From: Actinomycetota bacterium
GTDB lineage: Bacteria > Actinomycetota > Actinomycetes > Actinomycetales > Kineosporiaceae
Direction of reading: 5' to 3'
Length of the DNA: 60,156 nt
Assembly (NCBI GenBank): GCA_030837345.1
Contig: JAUPKQ010000067.1
Location: 1-60,156, forward strand
Under the pieces are notes generated by a model. It was not told the DNA's origin. It saw nothing but the letters and a program-made list of their open reading frames with translations, and ran no database searches. The position numbers and the translations under genes are program-made. Positions 45,536 to 52,990 of this stretch are shown one piece after another (position 1 is the first letter of the stretch; each line of letters opens with the position of its first letter).

Positions 45536-45784
45536 ACACTGCGGCGGAGCAACACTCCAGCAGCCCCCTCCCTGATCACCAAATGCCATCATCCCACCTC
45601 TATTGGCTACAGAGCGTAACCATTTGGTCAGCCTGCCCGAAGCGACATTCCGGCTGAAACGGCGACCGACACGCCGAAAATACCAATCGGGCGACAGGCC
45701 CCGAGGTGATCCTGCCCACCCCCGGCGACCGGCCCCGGCCACCACCCCTGGCAACCAGCCCCGCCCCCGGCCACCGGCCCCGCA

Positions 45785-45852
45785 GTGATCGACAACTTGG
45801 GTGACGGAGGTGATGATCATTTGTCACATCCGTCACCCAACTCATCGATCAC
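45785..45852. repeat. 68-bp imperfect palindrome between rex and the HAD gene
   Basis: The arms are 24 nt each: outer 7 bp GTGATCG/CGATCAC paired, then a 5-nt unpaired bulge, then 12 perfectly paired bp TTGGGTGACGGA/TCCGTCACCCAA. A 20-nt centre contains ATGATCAT. It lies in the 514-bp gap 45433-45946, about 95 bp upstream of the HAD gene. The rest of that gap holds the Rex operator, a C-rich non-coding stretch (about 45700-45780) and no gene that I can support. Confidence 0.6.
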
Positions 45853-45934
45853 TCGCCGGCGGAGCGAGACCTGAGACCGAGGGCCAGGTGCGGCGTCGTC
45901 CACACGGTTCCGGGTACCCAAGGAATCACTCGTC

Positions 45935-45940
45935 TAAGGT
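45935..45940 (+). promoter_or_regulatory. Candidate leaderless -10 box of the HAD gene
   Basis: TAAGGT, then 6 nt, then the ATG at 45947. The same bases (AAGGTGAAGG) could instead serve as a ribosome site, so this case is ambiguous. Confidence 0.35.
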
Positions 45941-45946
45941 GAAGGC

Positions 45947-46846
45947 ATGGTGGGTCCCGGCACCTCCGGCCCGGCAGGCAGGTCACGGCGCAGGGATCCC
46001 GCCGTCATCGCGGGTGAGGCGTCGGCCGCGCACGCCGTGGAGGGTGGGCGGGCCGTCGCGATCCCAGTCGCTCCCGATCCCACCGCCGCGGCTTTCTTCG
46101 ACGTCGACAACACGATCATGCGTGGCGCCTCGATCTTCCAGCTCGCCCGGGGCCTCTACCGGCGGGAGTTCTTCACCCTGAGGGACATCACGGGCTGGGG
46201 CTGGAAGCAGCTGTACTTCCGGCTCCTCGGCGAGAACCTCGCCCACCTGGAAGCGGTCCGGACGCGGGCCCTCACGTTCGTCGAAGGGCACTCGGTCAAC
46301 GAACTGCGCGCCGTCGGCGAAGAGGTCTTCGACGAACTGATCGCCGACAAGATCTGGCCGGGGACCCTGGCCCTCGCGATGACGCACATCGAGGCGGGGC
46401 AGAGGGTCTGGCTCGTCACCGCGACCCCGGTCGAGGTCGCGGAGGTGATCGCCTCGCGCCTCGGGCTCACCGGTGCTCTGGGCACGGTCGCCGAACACGT
46501 CGACGGCATCTACACCGGACGGCTCGCCGGACAACCGATGCACGGCCAGGCCAAGACCGAGGCCCTGCGCGCCCTCGCGGCCTCCGAGCACCTCGATCTG
46601 GCCCGATGCTCCGCCTACAGCGATTCCGCGAACGACATCCCGATGCTCTCCCTCGTCGGTAATCCCTGCGCCATCAACCCCGACAAGAGACTGCGGGCCC
46701 ACGCCCGAGAACATGGTTGGCGCGTACGGGACTACCGCAAGGGGCGTCAGGCCGCGCGTATCGCCGTCCCGGTCGCCGCAGCCGCGGGCGCCGTCGCGGG
46801 CGCGGGCATCGCCGGGGCCGCCGTCACCCGCAGGCTGCGCGGTTAG
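45947..46846 (+). CDS. HAD-IB family phosphatase (SerB1-like)
   Basis: A 299-residue HAD hydrolase. Motif I is [11 protein letters not shown] (Asp52, Asp54), motif II is VWLVTATP, and motif IV is [12 protein letters not shown] helical cap lies between motifs I and II. The C-terminus [31 protein letters not shown] is a hydrophobic helix, common in this HAD-IB/CicA-like group and suggesting membrane contact. M. tuberculosis serB1 (Rv0505c) occupies the matching place between hemA and the galE2-like gene, from memory. Phosphoserine is a possible but unproven substrate. About 45 unconserved residues precede the fold. Confidence 0.85.
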   Translation: MVGPGTSGPAGRSRRRDPAVIAGEASAAHAVEGGRAVAIPVAPDPTAAAFFDVDNTIMRGASIFQLARGLYRREFFTLRDITGWGWKQLYFRLLGENLAHLEAVRTRALTFVEGHSVNELRAVGEEVFDELIADKIWPGTLALAMTHIEAGQRVWLVTATPVEVAEVIASRLGLTGALGTVAEHVDGIYTGRLAGQPMHGQAKTEALRALAASEHLDLARCSAYSDSANDIPMLSLVGNPCAINPDKRLRAHAREHGWRVRDYRKGRQAARIAVPVAAAAGAVAGAGIAGAAVTRRLRG

Positions 46847-46921
46847 GCGAGCGACTCCGGCATTCCGCGGCCCCGGTGTTCAACGGCACCTCCGTCAGAC
46901 GACGCGCCCAAGTACTCGCCT

Positions 46922-47019
46922 TGATCACCCGGAACGATGTGATTGATCAACAATGGACTTATCGTCGAATCCTCGATGATTTCGTTCCGGGTGATCAATC
47001 ACTTTGTTCCGGGTGATCA
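46922..47019. repeat. 98-bp structured repeat, copy B
   Basis: Same length and layout as copy A at 5416-5513. The 28-nt arms are at 46922-46949 and 46992-47019, inverted repeats with two mismatches. The loop core TTGATCAACAATGGACTTAT is identical. Between the copies one stem pair changes from G-C to A-T on both sides, which preserves pairing. The element lies between the convergent HAD and XRE genes. Its last TGATCA supplies the stop codon of the XRE gene (47017-47019). Confidence 0.85.
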
Positions 47020-47754
47020 TGCCGACGGCGGGGCCGCGCTGTAATGCTCCACGGTCGCCTTGCTGGTCGAGGCATCGACGAAGACGAGTTCCCAGGGACC
47101 GGAATTGATGTCGAGGTCCTTGCCGAAACCGATCCATTTGCCGATCATTCTGCGGCTCGTCGGATCGACGAGCAGCTGGACCGCACCGTGATAGCGGGCT
47201 CCCCGGTACCAGCCGCGAGTGTCGGTCTGCTCGACCCACGTTCCCGTGATCACCGTGGCGTCGACGGTGAGATCCATCGTCAGCAGGGACGCGGACGCCC
47301 CGGGCAGGCCTCGTACGGTCAGGCGGTCGCCGTGCTGGAGCACCACGACGTACCGCACGTCGGCCAAGGACTCGTCGCGGCTGGACGAGTGGTACTCGTA
47401 CCGGCTGAGCCACACTCCGGAGTACCCGCCCGCCTGCGTCAACGAGGCGGGGAGAGGGCCGGACGACGCACTCGGGTCGTGTCCGCCGCAATCGCCAGGG
47501 CGAGGCTCGGGCAGCTTCGGGAGGTCGAATCCGAGTTGAGCGACAGGCAGACTGGTCACCGCCTCCAGAGCGCGGGCGTGGGAAGCCCGGGGAGTGACAC
47601 TGACCCCGGCCTCCCATCGCTGAACCAGCCTCTTCGTCGCTTCGTTCGGCTGGCCGAGCCGCTCCCCCGCCTGACGTAGCGCACGGGCGAAGCCCTCCTG
47701 GGACATCATCAGACTCTTGCGGACCGCTTGCAGTGTGGTGTTCGGCTGCGTCAT
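47017..47754 (-). CDS. XRE-family regulator with C-terminal beta-rich sensor-like domain
   Basis: A 245-residue protein. Residues about 8-60 form a helix-turn-helix (LQAVRKSLMMSQEGFARALR...NEATKRLVQRWEAG). A linker follows, then about 130 residues rich in beta strands (GGYSGVWLSRYEYHSSSR, RYVVVLQHGDRLTVRGLP, ITGTWVEQTDTRGWYRGARYHGAVQLL, MIGKWIGFG), a barrel-like domain that recurs in actinomycete XRE proteins. The ATG at 47754 lies 6 nt after TATGCT. Its stop codon is provided by the structured repeat, so the original C-terminus may have been altered by insertion. It diverges from the unknown gene at 47909. Confidence 0.75.
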   Translation of the reverse strand: MTQPNTTLQAVRKSLMMSQEGFARALRQAGERLGQPNEATKRLVQRWEAGVSVTPRASHARALEAVTSLPVAQLGFDLPKLPEPRPGDCGGHDPSASSGPLPASLTQAGGYSGVWLSRYEYHSSSRDESLADVRYVVVLQHGDRLTVRGLPGASASLLTMDLTVDATVITGTWVEQTDTRGWYRGARYHGAVQLLVDPTSRRMIGKWIGFGKDLDINSGPWELVFVDASTSKATVEHYSAAPPSA

Positions 47755-47760
47755 GCCCCG

Positions 47761-47766
47761 AGCATA
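47761..47766 (-). promoter_or_regulatory. Candidate leaderless -10 box of the XRE gene
   Basis: TATGCT on the minus strand, then 6 nt, then the ATG at 47754. The TGACG motif array begins immediately upstream, as expected of an autoregulated promoter. Confidence 0.45.
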
Positions 47767-47767
47767 G

Positions 47768-47836
47768 GTCACGATGACGCCGAAATGACGTCCTCTGTGA
47801 CGTCGAATTCATGACGATTGGCCAGTCATCGTGACG
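47768..47836. promoter_or_regulatory. Operator-like array of TGACG motifs between divergent genes
   Basis: The ends are a perfect 11-bp inverted repeat, GTCACGATGAC (47768-47778) and GTCATCGTGAC (47825-47835). TGACG occurs at 47775, 47786, 47798, 47812 and 47832, and two are extended to the palindrome TGACGTC. The first three are 11 and 12 bp apart, about one helical turn. This lies between the XRE regulator and the gene it diverges from, so the XRE protein is the likely binder. Confidence 0.5.
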
Positions 47837-47908
47837 TTGTGTCAGCGAGATCGGCTTTCGTGCGGATTCCTGACGCTCGTCGTGATCTACTCCGTGGAGG
47901 TATGGCCG

Positions 47909-48742
47909 ATGACCTGGACGATCCTTCCCCCGTACGTCTCGTCGACGGGGACGCTCCGAAGCCCTGCGACCGACAACTCGTTCAAGGATCCACGCACCAT
48001 CGAGAACAGGATCTTGGGCCTTGACCGACCGTGCGCCGTGGCAGTGGTCGTGCATCGCGATCCGGGGCGGATCCCCGCTCGGGACAAGGACGCGGCCAAG
48101 GACGGAGAACACCTTGTGGATCTTCACCGGGTCGCCGCAGCCGCAGAGGCCGCGAGGTGCGGGTACGTCCTGGCCGACGTACGGGAGGTGGCGGACGACG
48201 ATCCGGTCACCGGCCCGGAATGGGCTGCGGTGTGGAACATGGCCGTCCACGTCGGAGCCCACGCCCTGATCATTTCTGGGACCCCCGACCTATCTGTGGT
48301 CGAGGCCGTCGCTGCCCGGCTGAGACTGAGGATCCATCTGTACCCTCGTACCAGGCCGGGTCCCGTACGACTCCATCCGTGTCCGGCATCAATACTTCAG
48401 CAGGTCGGCGCCCACGACATCGATATTCCGGCTCCGTCAACACCTCCGACCTGGGCACATCGCAGCATCATCGAGAACGGCGCGATCACTCACGAGACCG
48501 TCAGCACCTGCCAACCCATGATGATTACCGGAAGTCCCGACGGGTGGCGACTGGTGCCGAGCGAAATTTCATTGAGTGTCCGCGACGTACTCGTCGATGA
48601 TCGCTGGGTTCGCACCCGTCCGACAGCCGTCATCGAAGGCGGTATCTATGACATGAACGCAGCGCGCCAGCTCCACGACGTCCTCACCGACTTTCTCGCC
48701 GTCACGGGTGACGAGACAGAGGACGTCGATCCGCCGCAGTGA
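47909..48742 (+). CDS. Unrecognised protein divergent from the XRE regulator
   Basis: A 277-residue soluble protein that I do not recognise. The first half (RPCAVAVVVHRDPG..., EHLVDLHRVAAAAEAARCGYVLADVREVADDD, VGAHALIISGTPDLSVVEAVAARLRLRIHLYP) alternates strands and helices and recalls a Rossmann-like or resolvase-like fold, without visible catalytic residues. The second half, from about residue 170, has strands ending in MNAARQLHDVLTDFLAVTGD and faintly resembles DUF6907-type domains. The ATG at 47909 has GGAGG 8 nt upstream. An ATG 7 nt earlier is out of frame. It probably works with, or is controlled by, the XRE regulator. Confidence 0.6.
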   Translation: MTWTILPPYVSSTGTLRSPATDNSFKDPRTIENRILGLDRPCAVAVVVHRDPGRIPARDKDAAKDGEHLVDLHRVAAAAEAARCGYVLADVREVADDDPVTGPEWAAVWNMAVHVGAHALIISGTPDLSVVEAVAARLRLRIHLYPRTRPGPVRLHPCPASILQQVGAHDIDIPAPSTPPTWAHRSIIENGAITHETVSTCQPMMITGSPDGWRLVPSEISLSVRDVLVDDRWVRTRPTAVIEGGIYDMNAARQLHDVLTDFLAVTGDETEDVDPPQ

Positions 48743-48833
48743 CGGTGCGACCCGCCGGCCTGCTGGAGGCAGTTGGTTTCTCAGGACCGGGGACCGCCAC
48801 GGCGAGGGAGAAACAGGCGAGAAAGAAAGGGCG

Positions 48834-49865
48834 TCAGAAGAACGCGGACCGCCGCTGGACGAGCAGGGAGTAGAGCGTCTGCTGAATCGTCTGACGGACC
48901 TGGTCGGTGAGGTCGAACACCGTCATCGGGTCATCGGCCGAACTCGGGGAGAGCCCAGGTTCGCGGGTGTCGAGCGGCGGGCAGAACTCGATGAGCCACT
49001 TGCTCGGTAGCGGAACCAGGCCGAGCGGCCCGAGCCAGGGCCAGGTCGGGGTGATCGGTGCGTACGGCAGGCCGAGCAGACGGGCGACGCTCGGCAGGTT
49101 CGCGAGGATCGGATACGTCTCCTCGGCCCCGACGATGGCGCAGGGGACGATGGGCACCCCCGTCGTCAACGCCGCGGACACGAACCCGCCACGGCCGAAC
49201 CGCTGGAGCTTGTACCGCTCGCTGAACGGCTTGCCGATGCCCTTGAAACCCTCCGGCCAGACGGCGACGAGTTCACCGCTTCGCAACAGGCGCTCGGCGT
49301 CCGCGTTGCTCGCCAGGGTGGTGCCGCTCAGGCGTGCCACCTCACCGACGACGGGGGTCGAGAACACGAGGTCGGCACCGAGCAGGCGGAGGTGCCGGTG
49401 GGCGGGGTGCTCGTCGTGGACGGCGACCTGCGTCATCAGGGCGTCCAACGCGATCGTCCCGGAATGGTTGGCGACGATGAGGGCCCCGCCCTCGGCCGGG
49501 ATGTTCTCGACACCCCGCACCTCGACGCGGAACCATGTGCGGTACAGCGGCCGGAGCAGGGCGAACAGCACGGTGTCGGTGAACTCCGCGTCGAAACCGA
49601 ACTCGTCCACGGTGATGTCGCCGGTGAGGCGCCGGCGGACGAAGGCGAGAAAGCTCGCCAGCGACTGTTCGAGGGAGCCGTCCGGAGGAGGGTCACAGGC
49701 GTCGTCCGGAAGAGGGTCACAGGCGTCGTCCGGGGGAGCGTCGGAGGCCACCCGGGCGGCGGCGATCAGCTCCGCCGCCGCGGAACGGTCGTCGTCGGTC
49801 ACGGCGACCAGACGCCGGCGGCGGGCGGGGCGGCGGGGGCTTGCCGCGGAGGGCTGTTCGGTCAC
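48834..49865 (-). CDS. Lysophospholipid acyltransferase (PlsC-like)
   Basis: A 343-residue acyltransferase. The catalytic motif NHSGTIALD (HxxxxD) is followed by the glycine-rich AVWPEGFKGIGKPFSERYKL and PIVPCAIVGAEETYPI, which contact the phospho-substrate. The GTG at 49865 overlaps the SDR stop as GTGA, deciding the start; the first 80 residues are polar and include a repeat-encoded DDACDPxP segment. M. tuberculosis Rv0502 is the positional counterpart, from memory. The exact acyl acceptor is unknown. Confidence 0.85.
   Translation of the reverse strand: MTEQPSAASPRRPARRRRLVAVTDDDRSAAAELIAAARVASDAPPDDACDPLPDDACDPPPDGSLEQSLASFLAFVRRRLTGDITVDEFGFDAEFTDTVLFALLRPLYRTWFRVEVRGVENIPAEGGALIVANHSGTIALDALMTQVAVHDEHPAHRHLRLLGADLVFSTPVVGEVARLSGTTLASNADAERLLRSGELVAVWPEGFKGIGKPFSERYKLQRFGRGGFVSAALTTGVPIVPCAIVGAEETYPILANLPSVARLLGLPYAPITPTWPWLGPLGLVPLPSKWLIEFCPPLDTREPGLSPSSADDPMTVFDLTDQVRQTIQQTLYSLLVQRRSAFF
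49677..49748. repeat. 24-bp tandem repeat in the plsC-like gene (3 units)
   Basis: Three in-frame 24-bp units at 49677-49700, 49701-49724 and 49725-49748, the third degenerate, encode PPDDACDP-like octapeptides in the polar N-terminal region. Confidence 0.8.
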
Positions 49866-50905
49866 TCCCGGTTCCTCACCGTCGTCAGCACCCTGCCGAT
49901 CCCGGCGAGGGCTCGTCGCTCGACCATCTCCACGACATCCGCCGAGAACGGTCCGGACAACCGGCGCCCCCGGACGAAGTCCTCGAACGCCTCCCGGGTC
50001 GTGTACCGGGGGCGGAACCCGAGGATCTCCCTCATCCGCGTCGTGTCGAGGACGCGCCCGTACCGAAGGAGGCGCAGCTGCTCCCCCGTGAGATCCACCA
50101 CCCCGAACCGTCTCATCACCCGGCCGAGAGCTCCACCGGCCGTTTCGGGGATCGGCAAGGTGGGCCTGCCCGCGAGGCGGGCGGCCTGGCTGAGCAGCAC
50201 CACGCCGTCCCCGACGACATTGAAGACCCCGCCGGACTCCCCGGTCGTGGCCACCCGCAGGGCTTCCAGTCCGTCGTCCTCGTGGACGAACTGCAACCGG
50301 GGATCGAAGCCGAAAACAGTGGGCAGAACGGGCAGGGAGAAGTAGTCCGTCCAGGAGGTCCGGGCAGCGGGCCCGATGACGTCGGCGAACCGGAGCTGGA
50401 CGACGCCGACGTCCGGCCGACGCCGCGAGAAACCACGGACGTACCCCTCGACCTCGACGGAGTCCTTGCCCCACCCGGTCCGGGGCAGCACCTTCGCCCC
50501 CATGTCCTCGGTGAACATCGCCGGGTCACGAGGGCTGGAGCCGTACACCCCGGCGCTCGACTTCACCACGAGCCGCCGGACTCCCGGGGCCTTCTGACAG
50601 GCCGCGAGCAACTGCATCGTGCCGATGACGTTGATCTCCTTCATGGAGACACGTCCTCCGGCACCCGTCGGAGTGGTGATCACATTGAGGTGGACGACGG
50701 TGTCAACGCCGCTCCGCTCGATGATCTTCGCGATGACGGGGTTGCGGACGTCGGCGCGGACGAAGTCCGTCTCCCCGATGTCCTCGGAAGGAGGGACGAC
50801 GTCCACGCCGATCACTTTCGACACCGCAGGATCGGCCGCGAGAATCCGTGCGAAGCGTCCACCGAGGTACCGGGAGACACCGGCGACCAGAACAGTTCTT
50901 CCCAT
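49862..50905 (-). CDS. NAD-dependent epimerase/dehydratase (extended SDR, GalE2-like)
   Basis: A 347-residue extended SDR. The cofactor loop is VLVAGVSRYLGGRFARILA (GxxxxLGG), and a VVHLN strand and VKSSAGVYGSSP precede the active-site region. The usual YxxxK is not evident: the equivalent stretch reads GWGKDSVEVEGYV, so catalytic activity in the classical sense is uncertain. It is coupled to the PlsC-like gene by a GTGA overlap. The pair matches M. tuberculosis galE2-Rv0502 in order, from memory. GGAGG precedes the ATG. Confidence 0.8.
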   Translation of the reverse strand: MGRTVLVAGVSRYLGGRFARILAADPAVSKVIGVDVVPPSEDIGETDFVRADVRNPVIAKIIERSGVDTVVHLNVITTPTGAGGRVSMKEINVIGTMQLLAACQKAPGVRRLVVKSSAGVYGSSPRDPAMFTEDMGAKVLPRTGWGKDSVEVEGYVRGFSRRRPDVGVVQLRFADVIGPAARTSWTDYFSLPVLPTVFGFDPRLQFVHEDDGLEALRVATTGESGGVFNVVGDGVVLLSQAARLAGRPTLPIPETAGGALGRVMRRFGVVDLTGEQLRLLRYGRVLDTTRMREILGFRPRYTTREAFEDFVRGRRLSGPFSADVVEMVERRALAGIGRVLTTVRNRE

Positions 50906-51017
50906 CGCACCTCCAGCCCGGACGAGTCCAGCCCGGGATCAGTCCGACCCCGGATCGGTCCAAGCCCGATCGCCCGCCGCGACGGCCAGGCCGCCGCTGA
51001 CGCGGGCTATCGCGATG

Positions 51018-51116
51018 TCACTTCTTGTTGCGGCGCTGGTGACGCGTCTTACGAAGCAGCTTGCGGTGCTTCTTCTTCGCCATACGCTTGCGACGCTTCT
51101 TGATGACGGAGCCCAC
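51018..51116 (-). CDS. Small ribosomal protein bS22-like (AURKAIP1/COX24 domain)
   Basis: A 32-residue, extremely basic protein, MGSVIKKRRKRMAKKKHRKL then LRKTRHQRRNKK. It is almost identical to the actinobacterial AURKAIP1/COX24-domain peptide described as bS22 in the mycobacterial 30S subunit. The GTG at 51116 has GAGGA upstream. It is easily missed because of its size and GTG start. In M. tuberculosis the same gene (Rv0500B) sits beside galE2, which supports the call. Confidence 0.9.
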   Translation of the reverse strand: MGSVIKKRRKRMAKKKHRKLLRKTRHQRRNKK

Positions 51117-51276
51117 GGGTCCTCGCAGATCGGCTCGGCAGATTCATCGGACGCCGGCCCGCGCGCGGACGCAGCGAGGCCGAACGCCAAGCCTACCTGC
51201 CCTCGGAGGGACCCCCGACCGCCGCCTGGGCAAAAGCCTCCCTGAGGCACCGGGCGGAACCGGCCGGGATCGGTGG

Positions 51277-51624
51277 TCATCGCCCGACAAGCACCGGAGC
51301 GAGACGCCAACCTGCGATCATAAACCCGGCCAATGAGATCATATCGGCCGCCGTCAGCCCGTGAGACCAGCTGAGGACCACCAGGGTCGGCCCCTCGAAC
51401 GGGCCGTTGAACAGCACCCACACCGTGGAGAACGAGGCGAGGAAGACGGCAGAGGTCCGGTCGCCGCGCAGGGTGCGGACGGCGAAGAACACCAAGGCCC
51501 CGAGGATCCCGAGGGCGATGACCGGCACGGCGTTGATCTCACCCCTCAAGATCTGGAACGGCACCACGACGGGCCGGAGGAGCAGGCCCCCAACCCGGCG
51601 CACGACGCTCAGCAGCTCTCCCAT
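51277..51624 (-). CDS. Hypothetical membrane protein
   Basis: A 115-residue protein with three hydrophobic segments: about 34-50 (VPVIALGILGALVFFAVR), 57-70 (SAVFLASFSTVWVLF) and 88-108. I do not recognise the family. I start at the ATG at 51624 (MGELLSVVRR), because the seven residues added by the longer frame do not look conserved. It lies 80 bp after acuC on the same strand, with a GC-rich hairpin between. Confidence 0.5.
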   Translation of the reverse strand: MGELLSVVRRVGGLLLRPVVVPFQILRGEINAVPVIALGILGALVFFAVRTLRGDRTSAVFLASFSTVWVLFNGPFEGPTLVVLSWSHGLTAADMISLAGFMIAGWRLAPVLVGR

Positions 51625-51677
51625 CACCCCAGCATGGGAACACACGTTCTGTTAAGCGCAGGTTGATGAACCGCTCA

Positions 51678-51698
51678 GGCCCGGGGACCGGCCGGGCC
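51678..51698. terminator. GC-rich hairpin after acuC
   Basis: GGCCCGG and CCGGGCC, a 7-bp perfect stem with a 7-nt loop, starting 7 nt past the acuC stop codon. There is no U-run, so it would be an atypical terminator of the kind proposed in actinobacteria. Confidence 0.3.
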
Positions 51699-51704
51699 AG
51701 GTGA

Positions 51705-52886
51705 TCAGTCGGACCACGGATCGAGCCCGTGCAGTGGGAAGACCGCCTTCCGCGTGGACAGGACGGCGTGGTCGACGGCGTCCTCGGGGTCATGACCCGC
51801 GGTCCAGGGCCGGTAGGAGACGTCCTTGCCATCGGTCATCCTCCGGGGAGCCTGGCGCCCGAAGCGCTGCTCGACGTAGTCGCGCCAGGCCGACGGGACG
51901 AGGGTCTCGGGAGGGACGGGGTGGTGGGCCGCGATGCCCACGAGGTGCGCCCAGGCCCGCGGGACGACGTCGACCAACTCGTACCCCCCGCCACCGACCG
52001 CGACCCACCGTCCGTCGCACACCTCGTGCGCCAGCTCGTGCAGGACCCGGTACGACTCCACCTGGCAGTCCAGCGAGAGCACCATGTGGGCGAGCGGGTC
52101 GAGCGAGTGGGAGTCGCAGCCGTGCTGCGTCACGAGGATCTGCGGGTCGAACGCCCGCACGAGCTGGGGCACGACGGCATGGAAACCGCGCAGCCACGGC
52201 GCGTCCGACGTCCCCGGCGGGAAGGCGAGGTTGACGACGGACCCCGGCGCCGCCGGGCCCCCGAAATCGCCGGGGAAGCCGGTCCCGGGGAAGAGGACCC
52301 GGCCCGTCTCGTGCAGCGAGATGGTCAGAACGCGCGGATCGTCCCAGAAGACGCGCTCCACGCCGTCCCCGTGGTGGACGTCGATGTCGATGTAGCAGAC
52401 ACGTTCCGCTCCCTCGTCGAGCAGGGCCCGGATGGCGACGGCGGAGTCGTTGTAGACGCAGAAACCACTCGCGTGATCCGGCATCGCGTGGTGCATCCCC
52501 CCGGCGAAGTTCACGCCGTGCGCCGCCTCCCGCTGCCAGACGGCGCGGGCGAGGTCGAGCGTCCCGCCCACGATCCGGGCGCTGGCCTCGTGCATGCCCT
52601 CGAAGACGGGGACGTCCTCGGTCCCGAGGCCGTGGGCCTCGTCGAGCCGCGGAGGACGGACGGACGCGGCCTTGACGGCCTCGACGAACCCGGGATCGTG
52701 CACGGTCATCAGGATCTCGTCCCCGACGGGGTCGACGCCGTGGACGTGAACACCGGCGTGGGCGAGAAGACCGAGGTCACGGACGAGTCGCGCGGTCAGC
52801 TCCAGCCTGATCGGTGACATGGGGTGCGCGTCCCCGAAGTCGTACTTCGTGAACGTTTCATCCCATATCAGCCGCAGTGCCTCCAT
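51705..52886 (-). CDS. acuC: Acetoin utilization protein AcuC (histone deacetylase family)
   Basis: A 393-residue arginase/deacetylase-fold protein. Zinc and catalytic residues are visible in GGMHHAMPDHASGFCVYNDSAVAI and YIDIDVHHGDGVERVFW, with further motifs QHGCDSHSLDPLAHM and GGGGYE. The AcuC group deacetylates acetyl-CoA synthetase in Bacillus; a similar lysine-deacetylase role is inference here. TACCGT lies 6 nt before the ATG. The C-terminal 60 residues (RRMTDGKDVSYRPW...) are conserved among actinobacterial AcuC proteins, as I recall. Confidence 0.88.
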   Translation of the reverse strand: MEALRLIWDETFTKYDFGDAHPMSPIRLELTARLVRDLGLLAHAGVHVHGVDPVGDEILMTVHDPGFVEAVKAASVRPPRLDEAHGLGTEDVPVFEGMHEASARIVGGTLDLARAVWQREAAHGVNFAGGMHHAMPDHASGFCVYNDSAVAIRALLDEGAERVCYIDIDVHHGDGVERVFWDDPRVLTISLHETGRVLFPGTGFPGDFGGPAAPGSVVNLAFPPGTSDAPWLRGFHAVVPQLVRAFDPQILVTQHGCDSHSLDPLAHMVLSLDCQVESYRVLHELAHEVCDGRWVAVGGGGYELVDVVPRAWAHLVGIAAHHPVPPETLVPSAWRDYVEQRFGRQAPRRMTDGKDVSYRPWTAGHDPEDAVDHAVLSTRKAVFPLHGLDPWSD

Positions 52887-52892
52887 GGCGTC

Positions 52893-52898
52893 ACGGTA
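52893..52898 (-). promoter_or_regulatory. Candidate leaderless -10 box of acuC
   Basis: TACCGT on the minus strand, then 6 nt, then the ATG of acuC at 52886. Confidence 0.4.
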
Positions 52899-52990
52899 AC
52901 CGTCGGCGACCGTCCAGGCCCGGCGGCAGACCGGAGCCAGCGCCTAGCGGGCTCGCCACCGCGACTGCCGGTCCAGGAGGGTCCACCGGG

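Noticed and set aside
45479-45820. A 113-codon minus-strand frame upstream of rex
   Set aside because: It covers the Rex operator and part of the 68-bp palindrome and has no recognisable protein features.
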